64,000 nucleotides of DNA from NCBI RefSeq assembly GCF_900110255.1, contig NZ_FODD01000013.1:1-64000 (forward strand). Direction: 5' to 3'. The notes under the pieces are model-generated. The model was not told where the DNA came from. It did not search any database and worked only from the letters and a program-made list of their open reading frames with translations. Of this stretch, positions 1-8,019 are shown one piece after another (position 1 is the stretch's first letter; the number at the start of each line of letters is the position of its first letter). This DNA is from Actinacidiphila rubida (GTDB lineage Bacteria > Actinomycetota > Actinomycetes > Streptomycetales > Streptomycetaceae). The position numbers were made by a program, and so were the translations under genes.

Positions 1-510
1 ACCGAGCCAGGAGATCAGGTAGTTGATCGTGTCGGTCGACCAGAACCCGCCGTTGATCCAGCCCGGGGCGGCCCACGCCAGCCCGTAGAGCTTGATCGAC
101 GGATTGCGGGCCTCGGCCTGCTCGGCGAGCCAGAACTCGTACCCGGCGTCGCAGTTGACCTGGCCGCGGGTGTGCTCGACCGAAGGCTCGGAGCCGTCGG
201 TGGAGTTGGCGTCGCCGCCGATCTCCAGCTTCAGCATCTGCAGGTTCGCGCCGTACCCCGGCTTGAACAGGTAGTCCAGGATCTGCGACTGCTGGGCCGC
301 CGGATAGTCGCGCAGCAAACGGGAGTTGCCCCCGCCGCCACTGATCGCACCGATCCCGTCGAACGTGCGGCCGCCCTGCGTTCCGTCCACGACCACGGAG
401 GTGTCCTGGGCCGCCTGTGCCGGCGCGCCGCTGACCGCCAGCAGGGCCGCGAGCAGCGCGAGGATCCACATCGGGGCGAGTCTTCGGACCGCGAGGATTG
501 TCCTGGGCAT
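1..510 (-). CDS. GH59 galactocerebrosidase-like secreted glycosidase (N-terminal part, runs off window)
   Basis: The reverse strand encodes 170 codons from an ATG at 510 with no stop before the window edge. Residues 1-33 form a signal peptide (hydrophobic core, then an A-rich cleavage region ending APAQA). The mature start reads VVVDGTQGGRTFDGIGAISG, followed by GGGGNSRLLRDYP, FKPGYGANLQMLKLEIGGD, NSTDGSEPS and AWAAPGW. This series closely follows the start of the TIM barrel of galactosylceramidases (GH59), which remove galactose from galactolipids. The catalytic glutamates lie beyond the window, so activity cannot be judged. An AAGGG-type ribosome site lies just upstream. The gene is divergent from the GH97 gene at 782 and the two share one regulatory region. 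The family call is firm; the substrate is inferred. Confidence 0.85.
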   Translation of the reverse strand, partial: MPRTILAVRRLAPMWILALLAALLAVSGAPAQAAQDTSVVVDGTQGGRTFDGIGAISGGGGNSRLLRDYPAAQQSQILDYLFKPGYGANLQMLKLEIGGDANSTDGSEPSVEHTRGQVNCDAGYEFWLAEQAEARNPSIKLYGLAWAAPGWINGGFWSTDTINYLISWLG

Positions 511-697
511 GCGCGGGCCACCCTTCGTTCGCTCGGGAAAGACGGGCGTCAGTGTGGCCTCGTGTTTGATTCCGGGTCAATGGGCGCGCAGGAGTCACAT
601 GATTGAACAGAATTGAAAGCCGACACGGAGGGAGGTATCCCTCCAGAGTCGCGTCCGTGCCCGCGAGAGCGCGCCAGGGACGCCTGCGCGAAGCCTT

Positions 698-709
698 GAC
701 ATCGTTGTC
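698..709. promoter_or_regulatory. LacI-type operator in the GH59/GH97 divergent promoter
   Basis: GACATCGTTGTC differs by one base from the perfect palindrome GACAACGTTGTC found before the GH2 gene (14442) and the GH92 gene (20200). It lies 73 bases upstream of the GH97 start and about 190 bases upstream of the GH59 start. Palindromes centred on CG with AAC/GTT arms are typical of LacI-family repressors of glycoside hydrolase genes. The regulator is not in the window. Confidence 0.6.
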
Positions 710-781
710 CTGAGCGACTGTCATGTGACCCGTTTCGTTTGGATGCGTGCGAAGTTGTTGATCCAGGGCGAGGGGACACCG

Positions 782-3517
782 ATGGGACGACGATGGCAAC
801 GGGCCCGGCGGGCGGTCGCCGGGGTGGCCGTGGCGGCTCTGGCGAGCGGCGGGCTGGCCGTCGCGGCCGCGGCACCGTCCGCCGCCGAGCAGGGTGCCGC
901 GAGCGGCTGGACGGTCGCGGGGCCCGGCGGTTCCGCGCTGAGCGCCGAACTCGGCCTGGACGCCGACGGCGACCTGCGGCTGGCGGTGGACCGGGGCGGC
1001 GCACCGGTGCTGCTGCCGGGCCGGCTCGGGATCCGCACCGACCAGCACGACCTGACGACGGGTCTGCGTTTCACCGGCCGCACGGACCGCACGGTCCACG
1101 AGTCGTACCGGATGACCACGGGCAAGCGGCTCCAGCGTTCGGCCACGATGCGCGAGGCCACGCTCACCTTCACCGGCGCCGACGGCGCCCGCCTCGGCGT
1201 GGTCGTGCGGGTCTCCACCGACGGCGTCGCCTACCGCTACCAGCTCGACGGCCCCGGCCAGGTGACGGTCGAACAGGAGGCCTCGACGTTCGAGGTGCCG
1301 ACGGACGCGAAGGCGTGGGTGCAGCCGTACCAGCCGAGTTACGAGACCGAGAGGACCGAGACCACCGCGGGCGCGGCCAACGAGGCGAAGCCCGCCACCT
1401 GCGACGGCGACACCTGCTCGTTCGGCTACCCGACGCTCTTCGCCGTCGGCGGCACCTACGTGCTGCTGACCGAGGCCGACGTCGACGGCCGGTACTCCGG
1501 CAGCCACCTCGACCACCAGGCCGGCAGTTCGTCGTACCACGTGGCCCTGGCCGACGGCGCCGCGGTCACCGCGCCGGGACCGCTGGCGACCCCGTGGCGC
1601 ACCGCGATCGTGGGCGGCCTGGACACCGTCGTCGGGTCGACCCTCGTGGACGACCTGGCGCCCCCGTCGCAGGTCAAGGACACGTCCTGGATCCGTCCGG
1701 GCGTCGACGACTGGTCGTGGCTGAGCGACGGCAACAGCCCCGGGAACGTCGACCGGCAGAAGGACTTCGTCGACTACGCGGCCGCGCACGGCCTGGAGTA
1801 CACGCTCGTCGACGCCGGATGGCAGGCGAGCTGGGTGCCGGAGCTGGTCCGCTACGCGCGGGCCCGCGGCGTCGACGTGCTGCTGTGGTTCGACTGGAAC
1901 GACCTCAGGACCCAGGCGCAGCGCGACGCGTGGCTGCCGAAGGTCAAGGCCTGGGGTGTCGCGGGCGTCAAGGTCGACTACATGTACTCCGACTCGCAGT
2001 CGACGTTCCAGTGGTACGACGCGATCCTCAAGGACACCGCGAAGCTGAAGCTCATGATCGACTTCCACGGCGCGACGATTCCGCGCGGCCTGCAGCGCAC
2101 GTGGCCGCAGGTGATGAGCGTGGAGGCGGTGCGCGGCGAGGAGAACGGGCAGAACCCGACCCGCGACATCTTCCTGGCCTTCACGCGCAACGTCGTCGGG
2201 TCGATGGACTACACCCCGACCTGGTTCTCCCGTCCCGGCCGCCAGGACACGGCGGCGCGTGAACTGGCCCTGCCCGTGGTCTTCGAGTCGGGCTGGACGA
2301 GCCTGGGCGACAAGCCCGAGGGCTTCGCCACCCAGCCCGTCGCCGAGGACTACCTCGACCAGCTCCCCACGACCTGGGACGAGACCCGTCTGGTGTCCGG
2401 CGGCCCGGAGCAGCAGGCGGCCGGCGACCGGCAGGTCGTCATGGCCCGGCGCAGCGGCGACCGCTGGTTCCTCGGCGGCATCCTGGCCGGCACCGGCGAC
2501 ACCATGAAGGCACCGCTGGGCTTCCTGGGCAAGGGCCCGTGGCTGCTGGAGACGGTCGAGGACACGCCCGGCGCCGACGGCGGCGGCCAACTCCGGCGCA
2601 CCGTGCGGACCGTGACCTCCGCCGACACCCTGACCGTCGCGGCCGCGGACAACGGCGGCTTCGCCGCCCTCGCCTGCCCGGCCCTCAAGGGCCGCACCGA
2701 CTGCGACGAGAAGGTCGTCACCGCGCCCGCCACGACGCTCACCCTCGATCCGTCGAGCGCCACCGCCGCCCCGGGAACGAGCGTGGCCGTCGACGCGCGG
2801 TTCACACTGCCGCAGGGCGACGCGCTGCACCTGGTGCACATGACGGTGGACCGCGGCCGGCTCCCCGCGGGCTGGTCCGCGTCCGGCCCGGACGTGACCG
2901 CGGGTTCGCTGCCCGCCGGGAAGGTGCTCGACGGCCACTGGACGGTGACGGTCGGCAAGGACCAGCCGGGCGGCACCGTGGAGGTGCCCGTCTGGGCGGA
3001 GTACGCCAACCCCGCGGGGAAGGGCGCCCCGCCGGTCCACGTCGAGCAGGTCGTCACGGTGGCGATCCCGCTGCACGGCACCGTCTACGCCAGCGACCAG
3101 CCGTTCCTCACCGAGACCAACGGCTGGGGACCGGTCGAGCGCGACCGCTCCAACGGCGAGACCGGCGCGCAGGACGGCGGCCCGCTGACCATCGACGGCA
3201 CGGTGTACGCGAAGGGTCTGGGCATGAACGCCGACGCCCGGGTGGACATCGACGTCCAGGGCCGCTGTACGCGTTTCGAGGCCCGGGTCGGGGTGGACGA
3301 CGAGGTCGCCGGACAGGGCAGCGTCACCTTCACGGTGCTCGGCGACGGACGGCAGCTGGCCGCGAGCGACGTGGTACGCGGAGGGCAGCCCGCCGTCGAG
3401 CTCACCGCCGACGTGACGGGCGTCCACACCCTCGCCCTGGTCGTCGGTGACGGCGGCGACGGGAAGAACTTCGACCACGCGGACTGGGGACTGGCCCAGC
3501 TCAGCTGCGCCGACTGA
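782..3517 (+). CDS. Secreted GH97 glycosidase with C-terminal NPCBM domain
   Basis: The 911-residue product starts at the ATG after GAGGGGACACCG; an in-frame start at 725 lacks a ribosome site and would bury the signal peptide. Residues 1-38 are a signal sequence (RRWQRARRAVAGVAVAALAS, ending APSAAEQ). A beta-sandwich follows, then a TIM barrel with DDWSWLSDGNSPGNVDRQKDFVDYAA, VDAGWQASW and GVAGVKVDYMYSDS. D399 in VKVDY fits the nucleophile of retaining GH97 enzymes (alpha-galactosidase type), and E448 in MSVEAVRGEE is a candidate acid/base. After a linker comes a NEW3-like beta domain and, from about residue 760, an NPCBM module (GTVYAKGLGMNADARVDIDV). The likely role is exo-cleavage of terminal alpha-sugars outside the cell. 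A LacI-type operator lies upstream and a hairpin terminator follows the stop. Confidence 0.88.
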   Translation: MGRRWQRARRAVAGVAVAALASGGLAVAAAAPSAAEQGAASGWTVAGPGGSALSAELGLDADGDLRLAVDRGGAPVLLPGRLGIRTDQHDLTTGLRFTGRTDRTVHESYRMTTGKRLQRSATMREATLTFTGADGARLGVVVRVSTDGVAYRYQLDGPGQVTVEQEASTFEVPTDAKAWVQPYQPSYETERTETTAGAANEAKPATCDGDTCSFGYPTLFAVGGTYVLLTEADVDGRYSGSHLDHQAGSSSYHVALADGAAVTAPGPLATPWRTAIVGGLDTVVGSTLVDDLAPPSQVKDTSWIRPGVDDWSWLSDGNSPGNVDRQKDFVDYAAAHGLEYTLVDAGWQASWVPELVRYARARGVDVLLWFDWNDLRTQAQRDAWLPKVKAWGVAGVKVDYMYSDSQSTFQWYDAILKDTAKLKLMIDFHGATIPRGLQRTWPQVMSVEAVRGEENGQNPTRDIFLAFTRNVVGSMDYTPTWFSRPGRQDTAARELALPVVFESGWTSLGDKPEGFATQPVAEDYLDQLPTTWDETRLVSGGPEQQAAGDRQVVMARRSGDRWFLGGILAGTGDTMKAPLGFLGKGPWLLETVEDTPGADGGGQLRRTVRTVTSADTLTVAAADNGGFAALACPALKGRTDCDEKVVTAPATTLTLDPSSATAAPGTSVAVDARFTLPQGDALHLVHMTVDRGRLPAGWSASGPDVTAGSLPAGKVLDGHWTVTVGKDQPGGTVEVPVWAEYANPAGKGAPPVHVEQVVTVAIPLHGTVYASDQPFLTETNGWGPVERDRSNGETGAQDGGPLTIDGTVYAKGLGMNADARVDIDVQGRCTRFEARVGVDDEVAGQGSVTFTVLGDGRQLAASDVVRGGQPAVELTADVTGVHTLALVVGDGGDGKNFDHADWGLAQLSCAD

Positions 3518-3556
3518 CACCGGCAGGCACGGGCAGGCACCGTCTGACACCCGCGA

Positions 3557-3593
3557 CACGGCCGGGCCCTCCTTCGTGGAGGGTCCGGCCGTG
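3557..3593 (+). terminator. Rho-independent-like hairpin after GH97 gene
   Basis: CACGGCCGG...CCCTCC, loop TTCGTG, then GAGGG..CCGGCCGTG form a long GC-rich stem starting 40 bases after the GH97 stop. No U-tract follows, as is common in high-GC actinomycetes. Confidence 0.8.
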
Positions 3594-3730
3594 CCGCGTG
3601 CGACCGTGCGGGCGCTCGCCCGAACTGGCGTGCGTCAAGGGGCGGTTCGAGGGCAGCAGAACGGTGAGGGCGCACGGGGCGCCCGACCGGAGCGCCGGCC
3701 AGCCGCCGGCCGCGTCAAGGAGGCACGAAC

Positions 3731-3916
3731 ATGCTGGCAGCCGTAGGCGCCGTCATCCTGGCCATCGCCTATCTCCTCAACGTCACGAGCACGCACACCG
3801 ACGCGGCGTTCACGCCGTTCAGCCTGCTGGTCGCGGGTGCGTTCTTCGTGGCGCTGCATCTGGCGGGCTTCGGCGTCCCGAGGTCCACCAACGGCAGACG
3901 CCGGTGGCGCCGCTGA
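3731..3916 (+). CDS. Small two-helix membrane protein, function unknown
   Basis: The 61-residue product follows a strong ribosome site (AAGGAGGCACGAAC before the ATG). It has two hydrophobic stretches, residues 1-16 (LAAVGAVILAIAYLL) and about 29-46 (FSLLVAGAFFVALHLAGF), joined by a polar THTDAAFTPF loop, and ends in a basic RRRWRR tail. That tail predicts a cytoplasmic C-terminus. Small proteins of this form are common in actinomycetes and have no assigned role. It stands alone between the GH97 terminator and a convergent gene whose stop is 16 bases away. Confidence 0.75.
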   Translation: MLAAVGAVILAIAYLLNVTSTHTDAAFTPFSLLVAGAFFVALHLAGFGVPRSTNGRRRWRR

Positions 3917-3932
3917 GGCGCCGCGCTCGGGG

Positions 3933-4343
3933 TCACCGCGCCGGCCGGCGCGCCCGGGGATCCCGGGGCGGCGGCAGGCGCCCGGTCTCCGGCGCGCACG
4001 CGGCGGACGCGTCCGGCAGCGAACGGCCGGGGTACGACGCCGCCGGCGCCGGACCGTATCCGCCGGAGCCCGAGGCCGCCCCCGAACGCCCGGGGCGTGG
4101 CCCCGGGCTTCTGCGCGTCTCGCGCAGGCGCTGCAACCGGGCGGTGAGCAGGCGGATCACCTGCGTCCGGTCCTGGTGCGCGCACTCGTAGCGCACGAGG
4201 TCCTCGAGGTCGTCCTCGCCGAGCGTCCCCAGGCGGCTCTCCACGCCGCGCAGTGTCATGTGGTCGTAGTCGTCGATGGGCGGCCGGCCGACGCCGGCCG
4301 GATGCTGTGCGTCCGTGTCTTCCCTCACCACTCTCACTTCCAC
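3933..4343 (-). CDS. Conserved actinobacterial hypothetical protein with short DYDHMT helical domain
   Basis: The 136-residue product begins with GTG. Residues 20-72 hold the recognisable part: PIDDYDHMTLRGVESRLGTL, then EDDLEDLVRYECAHQDRTQVIRLLTARLQRL. This reads as a compact helical domain seen at the end of various actinobacterial proteins, where it may mediate protein contacts. The rest is a long Pro/Gly/Arg-rich tail that is probably disordered. No enzyme motif is visible. No clear ribosome site precedes the GTG, so the start is uncertain; an in-frame GTG a few codons in is an alternative. Confidence 0.6.
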   Translation of the reverse strand: MEVRVVREDTDAQHPAGVGRPPIDDYDHMTLRGVESRLGTLGEDDLEDLVRYECAHQDRTQVIRLLTARLQRLRETRRSPGPRPGRSGAASGSGGYGPAPAASYPGRSLPDASAACAPETGRLPPPRDPRARRPAR

Positions 4344-4585
4344 GCCCGCACCTGCCCGACGGACCTTTGACCAAACATGCGCGCCGGAGGAAGTCGGCGG
4401 GCGCCGTGCGGGGTGTGGCGTGGCGGCCCGGACGGCCGCCCGGCCGCGCGGCGCCGTCTGTCGCGGACCCGCCGGACACGACCGCCCGCGCCGCCGAACG
4501 GCCGCGCAGGGAGCGGCAGTCCGGCCCTCGCCGCCGCCCCGTCGCCCTCAGCCCCGACGCGGCGCGAACGGGGCGCGGCGCCCGC

Positions 4586-5572
4586 TCAGACCGTCCGGCG
4601 GGCGCGCTGGGCGGCCTCCTTGCGCCGCCGCTCGGTGGGGGCGTCGGTGATGTCGAGGAAGACGTGGTCAGCGGTCGGCCAGCGGTTCTCGACGGCCTGC
4701 CTGATACGCAGGCTGACCTCCTCGACGTGCTCGCTGTCCATGCCGCCGACGAGATCGATCCTCGCGGCGACCAGCGTGGACTCGGTCCCGAGTCGCAGGG
4801 TCAGCAGTTCCTCGACGGTGTCGATCTCCGGCTGCCGGGCGAGCATGTCCTCGATCTCGGCGCGCAGGGACGGGTCCGCGGCCGCGCCGATCAGCTGGCG
4901 GTGCGCGGTGCGTCCGAGCCCGAAGGCGACGCCCATCAGCAGCACTCCGATCGCGATCGACGCGGCGGCCTCACCCGCGCCGCTGCCGGTGGCCAGGTGC
5001 AGCACCATGCCGATCGCGGCGAGGACCACACCGACCACCGCGGTGCCGTCCTCGGCGATCACCGTCCGCAGCGCCGGGTCGCGCACCCGGTGCGGCCCGG
5101 CGCCTTCCGCCTGCACGCGGCGTGCCTGGCGCAACGCCTTCGCCAGCGAAGCGCCCTCGGCGACGCCCGCGACCAGCAGCACGGCCAGACCGACGACGTA
5201 GCCGGTATGCGTCTCGTGCTCGGTGCCGTGCAGCGCGCGCACGCCCTGGTAGAAGGAGAAGCAGCCGCCGAGCACGAAGATCCCGACGGCCGCGAGCAGC
5301 GCCCAGAAGTAGCGCTCCATGCCGTAGCCGAACGGGTGCTCGCTGTCGGGAGCGCGGCGGCTGCGGCGCAGCGAGGTCAGCAGGAACACCTCGTTGAGGC
5401 TGTCGGCCACCGAGTGGGCGGCCTCCGACAGCAGGGCCGGTGAGCCCGCGAAGAGGCCGGCGGCCGTCTTGGCCACCGCGATCACCAGATTGGCCCCGAG
5501 CGCGGCGAGCACGGAGTCGCGGGTGCCCCGGTCCCGGCCGCGCGCGGGCGGCACCGGTTCACGGTCCTTCAT
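4586..5572 (-). CDS. Cation diffusion facilitator (CDF) family divalent metal transporter
   Basis: The 328-residue product starts at the ATG after GGGAGGGGACGGAC. Six hydrophobic segments lie between about residues 20 and 220. H53 and D57 in SEAAHSVADSLNE give the HxxxD metal site of helix 2, and EDGTAVVGVVLAA gives the acidic residue of helix 5. A cytoplasmic C-terminal domain follows (PEIDTVEELLTLRLG, VLVAARIDL-type strands). CDF proteins export zinc, manganese, iron or cobalt in exchange for protons; the metal cannot be read from the sequence. Its start overlaps the end of the MFS gene upstream by 14 bases, so the two are probably translationally coupled. Confidence 0.88.
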   Translation of the reverse strand: MKDREPVPPARGRDRGTRDSVLAALGANLVIAVAKTAAGLFAGSPALLSEAAHSVADSLNEVFLLTSLRRSRRAPDSEHPFGYGMERYFWALLAAVGIFVLGGCFSFYQGVRALHGTEHETHTGYVVGLAVLLVAGVAEGASLAKALRQARRVQAEGAGPHRVRDPALRTVIAEDGTAVVGVVLAAIGMVLHLATGSGAGEAAASIAIGVLLMGVAFGLGRTAHRQLIGAAADPSLRAEIEDMLARQPEIDTVEELLTLRLGTESTLVAARIDLVGGMDSEHVEEVSLRIRQAVENRWPTADHVFLDITDAPTERRRKEAAQRARRTV

Positions 5573-7070
5573 GTCCGTCCCCTCCCTGACCGGGCGTGCC
5601 GCCCGGGGTGTCTCCCGTTCCGGTGAAGACGTCGACGAGCGCGATGACCAGGGCGAGGGCGGCCAGGGCCGTGGACGTGATGAGACCGGCCTGGAAGCCG
5701 CCGGACCAGTCGCCGTGCCCGCCGCCGGCCTTGGAGAAGAAAACCGATCCGACCGCCGCGATGCCCGCCGCCGATCCGATGCGCTGGGCGGTCTGCAGGA
5801 CACCGCCCGCGCTGCCGGCGCGGGCCACCGGCACCTCGCTGAGCGTGATCGTCTGGTTGGGTGCGATGACCAGGCCGCTGCCGAGCCCGGCGAACAGCAA
5901 GGGTCCCGCGGTCACCAGGCCGATCGAGCGCGTGGTGTCCAGGTGCACGGCGAGCACGGTGCCCAGCAGCCCGATCACCACCATGACCAGGCCCCCGGCC
6001 ACCAGCGGCCGCCCGATGCGGGTCACCACGCGGCCACCGACCGCGGCCGCCACGCCCGACCCCACCGCGAAGGGCATGATCGACAGACCCGCTTCCAGCG
6101 CGGAGTAGTGCATGCCGTTCTGCAGGTAGAGCGTCAGCACGAAGAAGATCGAGGTGAAGCCGGCGAAATACAGCAGCGACAGCAGCGTGCCGAGGCCGTA
6201 GGACCGCTGGCGGAACAGCTTCAGGTTCACCAGCGGCTCACGCCGCCGCCCGTAGTGCCGCTCCCACGCCGCGAACCCGGCCAGCAGCGCGGCGGCCGGG
6301 ACGAGCAGCAGCCACTTGCCCGCGCCGCGCCACTGCTGCTCCTGGACGAACGGCAGCAGGAGCACGACGGTCCCGGCGCCGAGCAGGGCCACACCGACCG
6401 GGTCGAGGTCGCTGCGCCCGGCCGCGGCGCCGCCCTCGCGCGGCGGCGGCCCGGGCAGCAGCCGCCGGGCCAGCGGCAGCACCGCGAGACCGATCGGCAG
6501 GTTGACGTAGAACACCCAGCGCCAGCCCTCGTGCGGGCCGAACGCCTGGATCAGCAGGCCGCCGAGCAGCGGCCCGATCGCGGTGGACACCCCGATGGTG
6601 GCGCCCAGCAGCCCGAAGGCCCGTCCTCGCTCGGCGCCGCGGAACATCTGCTGGATGAAGCCCGACACCTGGGGCACGAGCAACCCGCCCGCCACGCCCT
6701 GGAGCAGGCGCGCCGCGACCAGCCACGCCTCGTTCTGGGCGGCTCCTGCGAGGGCGCTGGCGACGGTGAACAGCACCAGGCCCGCGATGAACACCGCGCG
6801 GCGTCCGCGCACGTCCCCCAGCCGTCCCGCAGGCACGAGGACCAGGCCGAACGCCAGCGCGTAGCCGGACAGCACCCACTGCAGCCCGCTCTGCGAGGCC
6901 CCGATCCCGGTCCGGATGGACGGCAACGCCACGTTGACGATGCTCACGTCCAGCAGCGTCATGAAGCCGGCGGTGAGGCACACCGCCAGCGCGGGCCAGC
7001 GCCGCGCCTCGCCGGGCTCCCCCTGCGACGCCTGATGCCCGCTGGGTGCCGGGGTGCGTGTCGAGGCCAC
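5559..7070 (-). CDS. DHA2-type MFS multidrug transporter (14 helices)
   Basis: The 503-residue protein starts at the GTG preceded by GAGGAGGAGGCAGCCC; upstream in-frame codons encode Arg/Pro-rich nonsense. Motif TLLDVSIVNVALPSIR in helix 1 is the DHA2 signature, followed by WVLSGYALAFG, RLGDVRGRR (motif A) and GPLLGGLLIQAFGPHEGWRW (motif C region). Fourteen hydrophobic segments can be traced. Members export drugs, dyes or antibiotics with proton antiport. The gene runs into the CDF transporter with a 14-base overlap, so the pair forms an export operon. No regulator adjoins it. Confidence 0.88.
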   Translation of the reverse strand: MASTRTPAPSGHQASQGEPGEARRWPALAVCLTAGFMTLLDVSIVNVALPSIRTGIGASQSGLQWVLSGYALAFGLVLVPAGRLGDVRGRRAVFIAGLVLFTVASALAGAAQNEAWLVAARLLQGVAGGLLVPQVSGFIQQMFRGAERGRAFGLLGATIGVSTAIGPLLGGLLIQAFGPHEGWRWVFYVNLPIGLAVLPLARRLLPGPPPREGGAAAGRSDLDPVGVALLGAGTVVLLLPFVQEQQWRGAGKWLLLVPAAALLAGFAAWERHYGRRREPLVNLKLFRQRSYGLGTLLSLLYFAGFTSIFFVLTLYLQNGMHYSALEAGLSIMPFAVGSGVAAAVGGRVVTRIGRPLVAGGLVMVVIGLLGTVLAVHLDTTRSIGLVTAGPLLFAGLGSGLVIAPNQTITLSEVPVARAGSAGGVLQTAQRIGSAAGIAAVGSVFFSKAGGGHGDWSGGFQAGLITSTALAALALVIALVDVFTGTGDTPGGTPGQGGDGHEGP

Positions 7071-7323
7071 GGGCTGCCTCCTCCTCGAAGAGTTCCCTGA
7101 TGGGACGGGCCGCTCCTGCGCGCGTACCCGGCGGGTGGCGCCTGACTCACCTCCGGGGCGATCGGCCGGCGCGGAGCGCCCGGCGGCCCGCGCCGGCGCA
7201 CGGGGCCGGGCGGATGCGGTTTCCCCGGCCCGGCCCCGGGCAGCCGTAGGGGATCCGACTGCCACGGGCGAGCCGCCCGGCGGCCCGCCTCAGCGGTGCG
7301 AGCAGTGTGCGAGAGGCATGACC

Positions 7324-7890
7324 ATGGCAGCGAACGACCTCAAAGGCCGCAGTGTCCTGACGATCGTCACCAACTACGGCGTCGAGCAGGACGAACTCCT
7401 CGTCCCCGTCGGCCACTTGCGCGACAACGGCGCCACCGTCGACGTCGCCGCGGTCGACAGCGAGCCCGTGCGGACCCTGGTCGACGACCGGGACCCGGGC
7501 AAGACGGTACGGCCGGACACCACCCTGGCCGACGCCGACCCCACGCCGTACGACCTGCTGCTCATCCCCGGCGGCGCGCTGAACGCCGACGCCCTGCGGC
7601 AGGACGACAGGGCCGTGGCAGACGTCCGGGCGTTCGTCGAGACCGAGCGTCCCGTCGCCGCGATCTGCCACGGCCCGTGGACCCTGATCGACGCGGGCGC
7701 CGTGCGCGGCAAGACGCTCACCTCCTACCCGTCCCTGCGCACGGACATCCTCAACGCGGGAGGCGCGTGGGTGGACCAGTCGGTGGTCAGCGACGACACC
7801 GGCGGCTGGACGCTGATCACCTCCCGCACGCCGAAGGACCTCGACGACTTCCTGCGCGAGACGGAACGGGCGCTCATCACGTCGCCCTGA
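7324..7890 (+). CDS. DJ-1/PfpI family protein (PfpI-type glyoxalase/deglycase/protease fold)
   Basis: The 188-residue product has the class I glutamine amidotransferase-like fold. C115 sits in the nucleophile elbow AAICHGPWTL, with the adjacent histidine typical of PfpI proteins; other family features are LLIPGGALNAD and TSYPSLRTDILNAGG. The ATG at 7324 is chosen over that at 7318 because GAGAGG at 7311-7316 is then spaced about seven bases. Family members act on damaged or glycated proteins, or as stress-linked hydrolases; the substrate is not readable. It stands alone and is followed by a 9-base tandem repeat tract. Confidence 0.85.
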   Translation: MAANDLKGRSVLTIVTNYGVEQDELLVPVGHLRDNGATVDVAAVDSEPVRTLVDDRDPGKTVRPDTTLADADPTPYDLLLIPGGALNADALRQDDRAVADVRAFVETERPVAAICHGPWTLIDAGAVRGKTLTSYPSLRTDILNAGGAWVDQSVVSDDTGGWTLITSRTPKDLDDFLRETERALITSP

Positions 7891-7948
7891 CGCGGGTGCC
7901 GCGCTCGCGTGCGGCGCTGGGCCGAGGCGCGGGCCGGCATCCCTGCCC

Positions 7949-8019
7949 TCACGGACGTCACGGTGTCACGGGCATCACGGGCATCACGGGTGTCACGGGC
8001 GTCACGGGCCTCACGGGCC
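7949..8019. repeat. Tandem 9-base repeats (TCACGGNNN) between convergent genes
   Basis: About eight head-to-tail units begin TCACGG (ggca, ggca, ggtg, ggcg, ggcc, ggcc), one shortened to eight bases. They fill the gap between the DJ-1 stop and the SpoIIE stop. The unit length of three codons and slight drift suggest slippage. No stem-forming arms were found, so it is not an obvious terminator. Confidence 0.75.

Noticed and set aside
5394..7100. Plus-strand frame of 568 codons
   Set aside because: It is antisense to the MFS/CDF operon, with Gln/Arg/Asp-rich nonsense composition.
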